Shown piece after piece: positions 11,192 to 22,133 of a DNA stretch of 64,000 nt (positions are counted from its first letter, which is position 1; every line of letters begins with the position of its first letter). The DNA is taken from positions 16,882,001 through 16,946,000 of the forward strand of contig JAZBRI010000011.1 of NCBI GenBank assembly GCA_036874045.1. The letters run 5' to 3'. This DNA comes from Cymodocea nodosa (Eukaryota > Streptophyta > Magnoliopsida > Alismatales > Cymodoceaceae). The translations under genes and the position numbers were made by a program. Below the pieces are notes generated by a model, which did not search any database, had not been told where the DNA came from, and worked only from the letters and a program-made list of their open reading frames with translations.

Positions 11192-12361
11192 TCAGTACTT
11201 GTAGTCCTTCACGTGCAGGCTCTCCGCTGACGCCCCTCCCCCCGCTGCCCCCGCGTCGTACGTACCGAGCGTCGCCTCCGAGTTCGCCTTCGCCCTCGCC
11301 AGGAAGGCCGCCTGCGCCTTCTCGATGTTCTCCGCCTTCCCCCCCCACGCCTTCAGTGTGCTCTGCTGCAGCGCACGCCCGAACGAGAACGACAGCGTCC
11401 ACGGCTTCTTCGTCTGCAGCTTGTTCATGGCGTTCAGGTTCAGCGTCGCCTCTTCCTCGCTCTGCCCACCCGACAGGAACATGATCCCCGGAACCGCCGC
11501 AGGCACCGTTCTCTGCAGCGCCTTCACCGTATACTCCGCAATCACCTCCGGCCCCACCTTAGGCCCTTCCGATCCGGGCGTCACCATGTTGGGCTTCAGT
11601 AGTGATCCCTCCAGGAGCACGTGGTGGTCGTTCAGGGCCTTGTACACGGCGGCCAGGACGCTCTCCGTGACCGCCGCGCACTTGGCAATGTCGTGCAACC
11701 CATCCACCAGGATCTCCGGCTCCACGATAGGGACGAGGCCGTTCTCTTGGCAAATGATGGCATAGCGGGCGAGGCCATTGGCATTCTCGTTGATGGCCAG
11801 CTGGCAGGGCTCGTCGGCGCTGATCTTCAGGACGGCGCGCCACTTGGCGAAGCGGGCGCCCGCCTCGTAGTACTTGGCGCAGCGCTTGCCCAGGTCGTCG
11901 AGGCCCTGGGTGGTGGTAGCGCCGCCGGTTCTGGCCAGTGCCGCGACACCCTTGTCGACCTTGATGCCTGGGATAACGCCCCCCTCCTTGAGGATCTCTA
12001 CGAAGGGCTTGCCAGCGGCGGAGCTCTGGTAGAGTGTCTCCTCGAAGAGGATGACGCCGCTCAGGCACTCATGGGCGCCGGAAGTGGTAAAGAGGAGCTC
12101 TCGAAGGGCGCGGCGGTTGGATTCGACATTCTCGACGTTGATGCTGGCCAGACGCTTGCCGATGGTGCCGGTGGACTCATCGGCGGCGAGGATGCCCTTG
12201 CCGGGAGTGGCAATGTAGGCGGCGGTGGCGATCAACTCATCTAACAAATAACAAGAATAGATTGCATGACAATAAATCAAAAACCGTATCGATCTGGAAG
12301 ATAATAAATAATACGGAGAGGGGAAATCGTTACCGGTGTACTTGCCGCAGTAAGCAGACAT
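11192..12361 (-). CDS. FBA: Class I fructose-bisphosphate aldolase, cytosolic
   Basis: Exon 1 is 12361-12334 and exon 2 is 12240-11192, joined to give 358 residues, the usual length of the cytosolic plant enzyme. It splits fructose-1,6-bisphosphate into dihydroxyacetone phosphate and glyceraldehyde-3-phosphate in glycolysis, and runs in reverse in gluconeogenesis. The start [19 protein letters not shown] has no transit peptide. Family marks include [16 protein letters not shown], the Schiff-base lysine at about residue 225 in [30 protein letters not shown], and the conserved C-terminal tyrosine in LHVKDYKY. The 93-bp intron after codon 9 is a multiple of three and has no stop, so the unspliced reading is also open (389 codons). 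GC-rich third codon positions make long false frames on the other strand. Confidence 0.97.
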   Translation of the reverse strand: MSAYCGKYTGNDFPSPYYLLSSRSIRFLIYCHAIYSCYLLDELIATAAYIATPGKGILAADESTGTIGKRLASINVENVESNRRALRELLFTTSGAHECLSGVILFEETLYQSSAAGKPFVEILKEGGVIPGIKVDKGVAALARTGGATTTQGLDDLGKRCAKYYEAGARFAKWRAVLKISADEPCQLAINENANGLARYAIICQENGLVPIVEPEILVDGLHDIAKCAAVTESVLAAVYKALNDHHVLLEGSLLKPNMVTPGSEGPKVGPEVIAEYTVKALQRTVPAAVPGIMFLSGGQSEEEATLNLNAMNKLQTKKPWTLSFSFGRALQQSTLKAWGGKAENIEKAQAAFLARAKANSEATLGTYDAGAAGGGASAESLHVKDYKY

Positions 12362-12438
12362 GTTTGGCGGCTGGTGAGAGCTGAGGGGAGATTTCTTCGA
12401 CTTCGATCGTGGGAGGTGGAGGAAGAGAGGGGAGGTGG

Positions 12439-12446
12439 ATTTTATA
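12439..12446 (-). promoter_or_regulatory. TATA box of aldolase gene
   Basis: Read on the minus strand this is TATAAAAT, about 78 bp upstream of the aldolase start codon. That places the transcript start near 12410 and predicts a short leader. Confidence 0.7.
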
Positions 12447-14321
12447 CCTCCATGGGTGAACCTTCCAGATTTTTTTTGTGTCTTTCTCCTTATTAATGGA
12501 CGTAATTAAAGAATACGGATCATTCCAAGAGGCGGCCACGCCTACGGATTCGTGAACCATTCATTCATCGATTTAATTATTTATTATTGGTACGTGCTTG
12601 GGTGTGAGAAGGTGATGGAAGGCACGTCTCCATCGCATAGGCCTCATGGGTCGGCCGTCGGATGCATCGATTCTCCTTGGATTTAAGATAAATAAACGCA
12701 TACGCATGCATTACAGCAAATCGGCCACGGCCACGGCGGCACCGCCTCGCTTTTTTGTCTTTTTTTTTTTTTCCCCGCTAAAATGCTAAAAAATGTTTTC
12801 AGCTCCCTCCAATCCATCTCTTCCGCAGATATTTAGCTGCCTGCCGCTTGTTTTTCGTCATCGATCGATCGGCCCATGGTTTTGGTGGGTGCGGCCCACG
12901 GGTAAAGGACCAGACGCCGCGCACCCGCTTTATTAATTTGCCACCGACGTTTGCTGAAGTCCACGGTTTTATTTTTGCTTTTCAAACAAGTGGCCTTCCT
13001 GAAAATCTACCGTGTGCGCATGACGCAATTATTTGAAAGCATGCGTTTTGTTATTTTAAATCGATCGGCCCAGCTCCAATGGTTTGTTCGATCACATGCT
13101 TTATTCAAATAGAATAATAATAGTAATATGAATATGACGTCGGCGAGGACGTCCATTTGTTAATTCCGTGGATTGTGGGTTGCCTGTGTGTGGAGGAGCA
13201 GGCGTGAGTGCAGCCCAGGAACGACGAATGATCGGCCTATATACAAGATGATCGGCCCGGTCCAGATCCAGGAAGAGCGTATGATATGAAATCCACATTC
13301 CGGGTCTCCACCATGCTTGATTTGGGAGGTTTTAGGAAACAGCTGGCTGATCTTGAGGGAGATAACATTAATATTCCTGCGTTACGTTCGATCTCCGGGC
13401 TTTCTTGCCGATTCGGGGGGGTGAACACACATGAGGAAGAGAACTGCGCACCAATACATAATCCACCCGCCCCATGTGTTGATGTTGATGAGGAAGCGTG
13501 CGTGGCCGATCGATACCATACGTACGTAAATAGGAGCAGCCATCGAGCGGATAAGGTAGGGTAGCCAGCTTCGAATGTTTCTTCCAAGGAATCAAATTCC
13601 ACTTACTGCTGCAACGACAACAACAACAATAGGTAAGAAATGTGTTAATTTGGATTGAGAAAATTAAAACATCGATCTTTCCTTCGGTCAGGATAAGACA
13701 GAGGTAAAGCAGCCTTGCTCCGCCGCTGCCAAACCCCAAAAACAGCCTCCCTCCAATCTCTGATCTACCCCTCCGCGAATTCTCCCTGTAGTAGATATTC
13801 CTACTACCCCAGTAGTAGTAGATATTCCTACCAAACCATTAATATCGTGAGGGCCCAAGGTAGATTTCTTCTGGAGGGTGATGATAATGTTTTTGCTTCG
13901 ATTGGATTTGAGTTCAACGTACACTTCTTTCTTTGCATTAGGTTGAAAACTAGCCACTAAATGGTAATATCATCAGTTCAGTATTTTTTCCTTCTTCTCT
14001 AAAACAATTATTACTAATTAATCTTTAAAAAATTGCAGTATTATCATTATTTGACTAATTAAGTAATAAACAAACTGCCGTGGTTTAGCTAATTGGTCAT
14101 TCAGACGATGGAGGGTGTCATATATACGAGTCATGAGATCGAGAACAATTAATTAAGTAAGTTGTTTTAAGTAACTACGTACTTGATCATCATCAACAGA
14201 TTAAACAACGAAGAATTAATAACGGAGAAATGAAATGAAATGAAATTAGCGAAGCAAGAAGTACATAAAAAAAATGTTATGGAGATTAAGAATTTAAGTA
14301 TGAGATGGATGGATGGATGAA
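12447..14321. other. Intergenic between aldolase and DUF868 gene
   Basis: No gene can be firmly supported. A frame at 13286-13564 (plus) and an overlapping antisense frame at 13237-13602 are both open for about 90-120 codons, but neither resembles a family I know. The bases from about 13950 to 14320 are AT-rich and are likely the 3' flank of the DUF868 gene. Confidence 0.55.
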
Positions 14322-15281
14322 CTAATGATGGCGCCGAGAAATTAGAGGTTTTTTCGTGGTAGTGTTGTTGGTAGTTGATCGGCAGGCATGGATGAGTAGA
14401 GAGAAGGTGCTACATGATCCCGCCGCCTCCTTCTGCTGTAACTCCTCCTCCAAGCACAGCCCGCTGCCCAGCCCATGCCTCGCCCTGAACAAGAACATGG
14501 CGCGCCTCCCTTCGCCCCTCTGGAACCACCAGCCGTGCACGTCCCACATTACGTCCACTGGTACTCCGTCCGCGAAGATGGTCTGGTTCCCACGGAAATT
14601 CCACCCCAGCCTCTTCGCACGCACCACCTCACTCTTGTCTATCCACACCCACAACTCCGACTCGTTCCGGCATTCGATGCAGATGTCGTGCTTCTTCCCC
14701 TCCCCCTTGAACCTGGCCTTGCTCGTGAAGCGCGTGTCGCCCACCACCTTCTCCACCCTGCTGATCAGGGAGACGTCGGGGGCTGGCATTCCATCCAGAT
14801 TAATGCTGCCTTCTTGGTCCACACACCTGTCCCCTAGCAGGAGTGCCACCTCTCCGTCCACCAATAGGACCACGTAGAAGCTCTCCGTCGGCTCCGGGCC
14901 GCCGGAGGCGTACCTGGCGGAGGAGACGTCCCAGTAGAGGGAGACCACGGAACCGTCGGCGGACGCGAGGGAGCCGCTGCCTTTCTTGTTCTCCGTGAGC
15001 AGCGGACCAAAGGCGAGCGTGCAGGCATCATCGACCTGCACGGCGATGGAGATGTCCAATTGGCCGGGGAGGGAGTCGGACCAGGTGAGGTAGGTGTCGA
15101 GGTGCTTGTTGGAGGAGAGGCGTGGCTTGGTTCTGTAGAGGCAGGTGACGGACGTGGGAACGGAGGCGTGGCGAATGGCGGTCGCACTCTTGGAGGAACG
15201 GGAGGAGTCGAAGACCTTGACGGCGTGGTGGCTGTAACAGGAGGCCAAGCCCCTTATCCGGGCACGGGAACGCAGTAGCAT
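14322..15281 (-). CDS. DUF868 family protein (plant-specific)
   Basis: Single exon, 319 residues, with an ATG at 15281. The family order is clear: a Ser-rich N-terminus, VPTSVTCLYRTK near residue 42, LDTYLTWSDSLPGQLDISI, then SLYWDVSSARYASGGPEP, SFYVVLLVDGEVALLLGD, EKVVGDTRFTSKARFKGE, HDICIECRNESELWVWID, and KRLGWNFRGNQTIFADGVPV followed by DVMWDVHGWWF. These match the DUF868 proteins of land plants, which usually lack introns and are about 300 residues. Their biochemical function is unknown; the beta-rich pattern suggests a compact, possibly ligand-binding fold, but that is guesswork. The C-terminal 50 residues after the conserved core are variable. Confidence 0.93.
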   Translation of the reverse strand: MLLRSRARIRGLASCYSHHAVKVFDSSRSSKSATAIRHASVPTSVTCLYRTKPRLSSNKHLDTYLTWSDSLPGQLDISIAVQVDDACTLAFGPLLTENKKGSGSLASADGSVVSLYWDVSSARYASGGPEPTESFYVVLLVDGEVALLLGDRCVDQEGSINLDGMPAPDVSLISRVEKVVGDTRFTSKARFKGEGKKHDICIECRNESELWVWIDKSEVVRAKRLGWNFRGNQTIFADGVPVDVMWDVHGWWFQRGEGRRAMFLFRARHGLGSGLCLEEELQQKEAAGSCSTFSLLIHACRSTTNNTTTKKPLISRRHH

Positions 15282-16537
15282 AGCGAACGATCGATGATGG
15301 ACGGGGATCAGGAATACTAAAAGGCGAGGATCATGGATGGGAATTGTAGGCTTTGGGGGTGGAAAAGGTCGTCTCCCTTCCCTTCCCTTCCTTCTTTTGC
15401 TCCAACGAAATCCGGAACGAGAACGCCAAGTGTTTTAGGTGGTATTCACACATATATACACACACACACACGCACACACATATCTAATAAACGATGATGT
15501 TGGCGGTGATTAATGTTAAATTTAATAAGGTACGCCAACAACAGAAGAGAAGGGTTGGAGAGCATCCGTCCGTCCTCTGGTCCCCGTGGACGATGGAATC
15601 GAATGAATGAGTAACCATATATATTAATTACGTACGTGCGAGGTGTTATTAGATCATGGAGCGGGCGAATTGAGAAAGAACTGGTGCGTCCTCGGTTTGT
15701 CACGTTCGCGGACCATTACGATCCAACTAACTACTCTTTCTATTAATAATGATAATCAACCGAGTAATTAATCGTTTTAATGGTATGGGAAGAAGAATTC
15801 TTCTTTTTCCCGTCACGACCGGGTCTTCTGCAACTAATTCTATATTCGTACTCTCGTAACTCTCTGTTATCATGATTTTGCAAAAAGAGAAACAATTATA
15901 TCTGTTTTCATGTATGTATGTATGTATGTGTACGAGAAGGGACAGATGCACGTGGAGAAGAAGAAGACGAGTACAAGGCCACCAGCATTAGGTGCATTAT
16001 TAATTCGAAAATAGCGCACACGTTATTATAAAAAAAATGGAAAGAAAAACCAACCAGCCTCGTGCAGGCTGCTGCGGCGCATGATAAAAGAAAATTACCC
16101 GTTTGCACCAACCACGGATGATGGGTTACGGCCCAGTCCATGTAGTCAGTTTCTTCTTAATTTTTTGTTTGCAAAAGGTACTTTTAACTTTCACTGAAAC
16201 AAATGAATTTTCACACCAGTACACAGACAAACAATCAATCGCGTACAGCTTCAGCGGCTCAAGAACGATGATTCAGATCTGGATCGATCCGCATTGAGAT
16301 GCGACAACGACGACTGACCGAAAGAATAAACAATACAAACAAACGGACGCGCTTCACATGTGACATTTTACTACTTTAGATTACGTCGATACGGCGGGGA
16401 TATATGTTAAAAAACATGAACGTGAGACGAGATTACCAGAGGAGGAATGAAATCGATCATGGCCGTCATCATCTTCGATCATCATCATCACCGCAACTTC
16501 GGGATGGCATCGTCGTCGTCTGCGGCGGGCGAGCTAA
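15282..16537. other. Intergenic between DUF868 gene and arogenate dehydratase
   Basis: This contains the promoter of the minus-strand DUF868 gene (near 15282-15600, with a CA run at about 15450-15480) and the 3' flank of the dehydratase. Short frames at 15446-15703, 15727-15951 and 15908-16141 have low-complexity or random composition. Nothing else is recognised. Confidence 0.65.
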
Positions 16538-17872
16538 TTAAGGAGAGGACGGTTGAGATCGAGCTTCCCATGGCGTCATGTCCATGGGATAGCTCCCCAA
16601 AACCCTGAGGAAGGACGTGAACTCCTGTATCTCCCCCAGCGCGTTCTGCGCTCTGCTCTCCGCCATCGACGCCTCGAAGTCCACGTAGAACATGTACTCG
16701 AACCTCTTCACCGTGCCCGCGTTGGCGTCGTCCACCACCTTGATGGGCCTGTTCCGATGCGGCCTGCTCTCTATCTTCGTCAGGTTTATGTCCCTGAACG
16801 CGAATGCCGACAGCACCTTGAACAGCACCGACGTCCCCTCATCGTGAGCGAACACGATGCTCGTCTTGAACGGCCGATCCGTCCGAGGGATGATCGGCTC
16901 CCTCGCCAGCATCACGAACCGCGTCACGTTCCCTGCGTCGTCCTGGATACCCTCCGCCATCACCTGCATGCCGTACAGCTCCGCCGCCCGGGAGCTCGCT
17001 ATCGCAGCCGTATCGCGAAGCCTGTTCGCCGCCACGAACTCCGCCGCCCCCGCCGTGTCGTCTACCGCCTCCCTCGCCACGCCGGCGCTCAGGCCCAGTT
17101 GGTTGGTGAGCGTGTGCTCGCACTGGGCCAGAGCCTGCGGGTGAGAGATGACGCGCCGGAGCTGGTCTTTGCTCACCCCTGGGAGCGCCAGCAGGCAGTG
17201 GTGCACGGGGAGCTGCACTTCCCCCACGATGTGCAGGCGATGGCGGAGGAGGAGGTCGTAGTTGCGGTGGATGCTTCCTCCCAGCGAGTTCTCCACCGGG
17301 AGAACTGCACGGTCGGCGATCCATAGTTCCACGGCCTGGAAGGCGACCTCGAACTGGTCGCAGGGGATGGCCTCGCAGTCGGGGTAGGCCTTACCCGCGG
17401 CGGCCTCGCTGTACGCGCCGGGCACGCCCTGGTAGGCGACACGGAGGGAGGCACCGTGCATGGGGGCAGGGCAGAGGTCGGCTATTGTGAGGGGACGGGG
17501 CAGGTTTTGGATGGGGACAAGATCTGACGCCTTGTGGCCGTTGACGGCGGCGGTGCTGATGGGGACGAGATCGCCGGCGGTGGCGTCGTCCCCGGCGGCG
17601 CTGACACGAGCGGAGAGTATGGCGCAGGAGGCCTCCCAGTCGGAGCGAGAGGAGGTACCACCACAGGGGAAGAAGTCACAGTTGCTGTTGGGGCCGTCGC
17701 AGCGATAAATGCAACAACGGGTCCGGAAGCGGGGAGGAAGTGATGGGCGAGAGGGGTAGGCGGTGAGCGGCCCCTTGGTGGGCAACTTGTTGATGATGAT
17801 CATGTCGCGGGAGAGCAAAGTTGAGGTGGAAGAAGAAGACGAAGAAATCGCAGCAGCAGCAGCAGCAGCCAT
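16538..17872 (-). CDS. ADT: Arogenate/prephenate dehydratase, plastid
   Basis: Intronless, 444 residues from the ATG at 17872. The open frame extends upstream, but that extension begins with TTG and contains no ATG. The enzyme removes water and CO2 from arogenate (and often prephenate) in the last step of phenylalanine synthesis in plastids. An Ala/Ser-rich transit peptide ([18 protein letters not shown]) is followed by the catalytic domain at about residues 142-330 ([43 protein letters not shown]). The TRF catalytic motif lies at about 317-319 in [13 protein letters not shown]. An ACT regulatory domain follows at about 335-425 and includes the ESRP motif ([14 protein letters not shown]) that binds phenylalanine for feedback control. 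Intronless ADTs form one clade in plants. Whether it prefers arogenate cannot be told from sequence by eye. Confidence 0.96.
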   Translation of the reverse strand: MAAAAAAAISSSSSSTSTLLSRDMIIINKLPTKGPLTAYPSRPSLPPRFRTRCCIYRCDGPNSNCDFFPCGGTSSRSDWEASCAILSARVSAAGDDATAGDLVPISTAAVNGHKASDLVPIQNLPRPLTIADLCPAPMHGASLRVAYQGVPGAYSEAAAGKAYPDCEAIPCDQFEVAFQAVELWIADRAVLPVENSLGGSIHRNYDLLLRHRLHIVGEVQLPVHHCLLALPGVSKDQLRRVISHPQALAQCEHTLTNQLGLSAGVAREAVDDTAGAAEFVAANRLRDTAAIASSRAAELYGMQVMAEGIQDDAGNVTRFVMLAREPIIPRTDRPFKTSIVFAHDEGTSVLFKVLSAFAFRDINLTKIESRPHRNRPIKVVDDANAGTVKRFEYMFYVDFEASMAESRAQNALGEIQEFTSFLRVLGSYPMDMTPWEARSQPSSP

Positions 17873-18137
17873 GGAAAAGTAATTGAAGAAGAGGAAGAAG
17901 GCTGAGGCGAGCACAACAACAACGTGCGTGGGTAGGAAGAAAAGCAGATCGAGCGGTAGCGGCAATGTTCTTCTTGTGATCCTCTGGGAGGCAGGCAAAA
18001 CTTGAAAAGAATGTTGTGTGCGCGCGCGCGTTACTTCTGCCGTGCTGCCTCTTTCCGCCGATGATCGCCGCTTGAGAAATGCAGATCTCCCTCTCCGGCC
18101 GGCACCCGAGGAAAGAGGGACGGATCGTTGCGGCTCC

Positions 18138-18145
18138 TTTTATAC
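18138..18145 (-). promoter_or_regulatory. TATA box of arogenate dehydratase gene
   Basis: On the minus strand the sequence reads TGTATAAAAGG, about 270 bp upstream of the ATG at 17872. A start site near 18110 would give a leader of roughly 240 bp. The GC-rich leader has a CG-alternating run near 18019-18031. Confidence 0.6.
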
Positions 18146-20566
18146 AACGTTTTCGTAATAATAATAATGATAATAATAAAAAAGGAACTTGTAGCCTAAT
18201 ATTGACCGAGACGAGTGTGAGAAGGAAATGATTGACTTCTTCAATTACCCTCGCTTATGAATCCTCGCAGCAGGTGGTGAGAAAGAGATGGATGTGAATT
18301 GGTAATGTGTTGTTATTCGTTCTTAACAAGATGGATGCGTTTGTTTGTAAATTTTTCTACGAGTCTCAAGTCTCAACTCAACTCTGGACTTGTGCATTCG
18401 GTGATAGTCGCGCATTCTTGAATTTTAGCAATGTGAACAACACAAAAAGGAACCGATGCTTAGAATTAATTATTCGTTCGGCCTTCGGTGGTTGGCCACA
18501 CCGCGCCTTCCACCAACACCAAGACCAGGGCGTCATCGTGAGCGAGCTATGACGTCATTCACTTTTTCCCACGGCGGTGTTACTTGGACCACCAACCCAT
18601 TGGGGCTTTCCTTACCCCGCACGTGATCTACGACGATCTGATTTCAACTGCAGCATGCCGACCGACAACCCACGATTTCTTTTTCCTCTTTTCTTCTTGA
18701 AAATAACGTTTAGCCGCGGAGAACGATGCCAGCGTCATGTTCGGAAACAACACCAACGTCGTCGTAAGTTCACCAATATTTTTAAAGTTAACAAAATGTT
18801 CAATTTTCATTTCCTCACGGCGACATGCATATCTGGCTTGTAAGCAGGAAAAAAGAAACATGTTAAGTAAAAAAGGAATGAATTTCACGGAACCAACAAA
18901 TCACTCTTTTTCTTACAAAGATGCCCGAGCGTGCTCGCTACATATATTTATATTATATACAATTCAGGCCAACCACGGCACCAAGGGCGCAGGCGTTCTT
19001 ACCACGACCGTTGTTTTTGATTCCGTGAATGGCCTCCACTGCTGACTCACGTCTCCTGCGTGCGTTAATCAATTAATTAATACCACCAAAAAAAAAACCG
19101 ACAATTTTTTTTTTTTTTTTTTCAAGGAGAAAAAAGATTTGTGGCTAGGAATGAATGGTAAAGACGATAATTAAGAAGCTTCTCACCGTCCCTTCAACTG
19201 CAAATTTGAAAACCAGAGTTCTACGACCATAGAGTACTTTTTCTTTTTTTTTTATAAAAAAAATATATTAAGGATGAATGGTAAGTTGGAAGAGGAAAGC
19301 GCAGGGAAGATACGCACATGAATGGGTTGGGTTAGGTGCTTACCGACCTCCACAAGCAGACGGACGACCAGTCAAAAACTACTCTCGTCAAACCAAAAGG
19401 GCACGGCGGCAACCTGAGCTTACTTTTGCTCTGACTTCGAAACCTAAACCAAAATATTATTTTGAAACCTAAACGAGAGTGACATTGCTTGCACCAACGC
19501 AATTCGTATCCTTTTGGAACAAAACCACTCCCGAATTGGAGTTGGTGGCGTACCACCGGAAAGGCAGCTTCTGGCCTTCAGCAATTGCAGGCTCTCCCCT
19601 TCCCTTCTCTGCACCACACGTTCTTCCATACTTCCAGGAACGATGAGGAGGATTGCAGTAACCACGCTAAGAATTTATCCAACCGAATTGTTATTAATTA
19701 TTATGGGGTACCAATAACTTCGCCAAACACGATGACAAATCCCTTGCGGGAGTCGTACCTACTGACAAGAATTCATAAGTTGTTGGTTAAAAAAGTTCAT
19801 ATCGCGACATAAATCAGCATGCGTGGATAAGAACGGCTCTCTGAATAATCAATAACACACACGCAAGAATCATTGATATCAAGAAATGATCTACGTTATC
19901 GTTAATAAGTTGAAGGTGACATGCGACAATCCATGCTAACTATGCCTTAATCCTTAACGATGCTATTTTTGAACATCAAAATTGAAAAATAGTAGGAATG
20001 ATGATATGGCATCCCAACCTAGGTGACGGAGGAAAAGAGAGGCACATAGAGATGTGTCTGTCTTCCTATCTCTTGGTCTTGGTGTTGTCGTTCCTAAATT
20101 CATAATATTCTTCCTGGGACTTGTTAGAGGAGGATCGAGTGAGAAATGGGAATCAATACAGAACAAGCAATAGCAGTAGGAGGAGAGTAATACTAATATA
20201 ATTGAAAGAACGCGATAGAGAAACCGGGGCAAAATTGGAGAACAAATGCAAGAGAGAAAGAGAGGGGGGGGGGGGGGCAAGGCTTAGGCCCTTTAGGGTT
20301 TTAATTAACGAGATAATGCAGTTAATCATATTCTTAATTATGCGTATGGGAATTTAATTTAAATTAAATTTGAGTAAAAATAATAATAATAAATCCTAAT
20401 ATTCAAATCACATACGTGTCACGAGTACCGGACAGTGTGATTGATTACAACCGTAAATTAGTTATCCGGAAGGGAGTGGTGTTAGCAGGTGGCAGTTCCA
20501 TCCCGCAGGGCGCGGGTCCTCGTCATCACCACCATCACTCGACCAACCCTAACGCCACACCGCAGG
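18146..20566. other. Intergenic between arogenate dehydratase and peroxiredoxin
   Basis: No gene recognised. The region contains a T-run near 19107-19123, a purine/pyrimidine-skewed zone near 19230-19275 and a run of about 12 Gs near 20264-20277, just downstream of a GA-rich tract. Several frames of 60-107 codons (18307-19045, 19278-19812) look random. The last roughly 150 bp before 20567 should be the peroxiredoxin leader. Confidence 0.6.
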
Positions 20567-21277
20567 ATGGCTTCCTACGCCGCCGTTTCCGTGTTCGCTA
20601 CGACGAAGGCCTTGACAAAGACGAAGGTTGCAGTTGCTTTCGACAGAACGTGCCGCGGCTTCTACTCTCCATCGGGTACTACTCCTCCTTCTTCCGCCTC
20701 TCCTTCTTCCCCCCTCCGTGTCGTCTGCCGTCCCCGTCCCATTCCCGCTCCCCACTTCTCCACTGCCAGCCCCTCCACCACCTCCGCCACCATTTCCGTG
20801 GGCGACAGCCTTCCTGACGCCACTTTTTCCTACTTCGACTCTGACGGTGAGCTCAAGACCACAACCGTGTCCGACCTCACAAAAGGCAAAAAAACCATCT
20901 TCTTCGCCGTCCCTGGTGCCTTCACCCCCACATGCTCCCAGAAGCATCTTCCTGGCTTCGTCGCAAAGGCTGCCGAGCTACGCGCCAAGGGGGTCGACAC
21001 CATCGCCTGCGTCTCGGTCAACGACGCATTCGTCATGAGTGCGTGGAAGAAGGACCAGAAGATTGGGGATGAGGTACTGTTGCTCTCCGACGGCAACCTT
21101 CAATTCACCAGGGCGCTCGGGGCCGAGGTGGATCTCTCCGACAAGCCAGTGGGCTTGGGAGTTAGGTCGAGGCGCTATGCTCTGCTTGCCGATGATGGGG
21201 TCGTCAAGCTCATCAATCTGGAGGAAGGCGGTGCCTTTACCATTAGCAGCGCAGAAGACATGCTCAAGGTCCTCTGA
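20567..21277 (+). CDS. PRXIIE: Peroxiredoxin IIE, chloroplast
   Basis: Single exon, 236 residues from the ATG at 20567. The open frame runs further upstream but only to a GTG, and the residues from [18 protein letters not shown] on look like a transit peptide. It reduces hydrogen peroxide, alkyl hydroperoxides and peroxynitrite using thiol donors such as glutaredoxin, in the plastid stroma. The mature part begins near [15 protein letters not shown] (about residue 76). The peroxidatic cysteine is Cys123 in [17 protein letters not shown] and the resolving cysteine is about Cys148 in [13 protein letters not shown]; the 24-residue gap is typical of type II enzymes. Conserved LSDGN and [17 protein letters not shown] segments and the C-terminal [13 protein letters not shown] agree. 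Other type II members lack the transit peptide, so the plastid form is the best call. Confidence 0.96.
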   Translation: MASYAAVSVFATTKALTKTKVAVAFDRTCRGFYSPSGTTPPSSASPSSPLRVVCRPRPIPAPHFSTASPSTTSATISVGDSLPDATFSYFDSDGELKTTTVSDLTKGKKTIFFAVPGAFTPTCSQKHLPGFVAKAAELRAKGVDTIACVSVNDAFVMSAWKKDQKIGDEVLLLSDGNLQFTRALGAEVDLSDKPVGLGVRSRRYALLADDGVVKLINLEEGGAFTISSAEDMLKVL

Positions 21278-21373
21278 GCTTCCAAGGTGCATGCTTCGTT
21301 TTTGCTTCAAGACTTGTTGCTTATTTTGGAGTCTCATTTCGACAGATGATGATGCTCTTTCTTGTGCATTCCT

Positions 21374-21379
21374 AATAAA
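21374..21379 (+). terminator. Polyadenylation signal for peroxiredoxin gene
   Basis: An AATAAA hexamer lies about 97 bp after the stop codon. Cleavage is expected 10-30 bases downstream. Confidence 0.6.
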
Positions 21380-21737
21380 ATGAACCGTTTCATGTGGCGA
21401 TCGATAGCATGATTTGCATCAGATTAGAAGCAAGTCATCTGTCGTGCATCTTTATAAACAAATGTTCTAGTACTGCTCGACCTAACTCACTTTGTCCTGG
21501 ATTTGCTACATCTGTTTCATATTTGTTTGCATAATGCGGTTTTGATTGGATGTTTGGTTTTCATTTCCTCTATTCGAATTTCTTTTACCAAATCACCACG
21601 AAATTCTTTTTCTTACAGATATGGCACGTCTTCCCCCTGATTATACTTAACCTTCGTAAATTACGTTTGAACCGATTAGAGAGCAATCTATTACCCGGTC
21701 CGTATTGAGATAATGGCTCTCTTTTTTTTTCAACACT

Positions 21738-21906
21738 GAGGGCGAACCTTGGTACATCCATAAGGTTGTTCCATTGCAACTTAGAGGTCGTAAGTTTGAG
21801 TCTTAGGAAACGGTGCCAACATTTATGGGGGTGAGAATGCGTGCAGTTGGATCCTTTTTATGACCCTACAATCGTACATTGGCGGAACCTCGTCTTTGCC
21901 CTTTTT
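21738..21906 (+). mobile_element. Au-type SINE (tRNA-derived)
   Basis: The order of blocks matches the plant Au SINE: a start GAGGGCGAACCTTGGTACAT (box A region), box B in GGTCGTAAGTTTGAGTCTTAG, GGAAACGGTGCC, then GGGGGTGAGAATGCGTGCAG, TGACCCTACAATCGTACATT, GGCGGAACCTCG and a final T-run. It is diverged, with many C-to-T changes at former CG sites, so it is old. Flanking duplications were not found. The ends are approximate. Confidence 0.75.
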
Positions 21907-21988
21907 GGTCCTAACCCCACCCTACCTGATGTGAAATAATATATTAGGGTTGGATCAGTAGGGGCCTAATATGTAATTTTTTAAAGAT

Positions 21989-22133
21989 AAATTTAATCAT
22001 TTTCCACACATTACCGTGTACCTTGGTGGTGGTGGAAGGGGGCACTCTCCGTCACATTGTTTGTGAGTTTGAACCTGGAAATTCACAATCGTGATTCCTC
22101 TCTAACCTTGCAAAAAAAATTTAATCATTTTCC
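21989..22133 (+). mobile_element. Short tRNA-like retroposon with 17-bp target duplication
   Basis: An exact 17-bp repeat (AAATTTAATCATTTTCC) occurs at 21989-22005 and 22117-22133. Between them lie about 111 bp that end in an A-run. The insert contains CCTTGGTGGTGGTGGAAG, which resembles an RNA polymerase III box A region, and GTGAGTTTGAACCTGG about 35 bp later, which resembles box B. The long exact duplication plus A-tail is the signature of LINE-driven insertion. The body differs from the Au SINE next door, so it is a different or shortened family. Confidence 0.7.

Noticed and set aside
11559..12244. Frames of 169 (minus) and 207 (plus) codons over the aldolase
   Set aside because: Both overlap the aldolase coding sequence in other frames and read as low-complexity Gly/Ala/Arg sequence.
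14834..15278. Long frames on both strands over the DUF868 gene
   Set aside because: They are other-frame readings of a GC-rich exon, with Pro/Ser- or Gly/Val-rich composition.
16553..17326. 257-codon plus-strand open frame
   Set aside because: It is antisense to the arogenate dehydratase catalytic domain and arises from GC-rich third codon positions; it has no family marks.
17873..17998. In-frame N-terminal extension of arogenate dehydratase with hydrophobic stretches
   Set aside because: It starts at TTG and holds no ATG. The first ATG begins a normal plastid transit peptide.
20489..20566. Upstream extension of peroxiredoxin IIE
   Set aside because: It begins at GTG, and the next in-frame ATG at 20567 starts a typical transit peptide.
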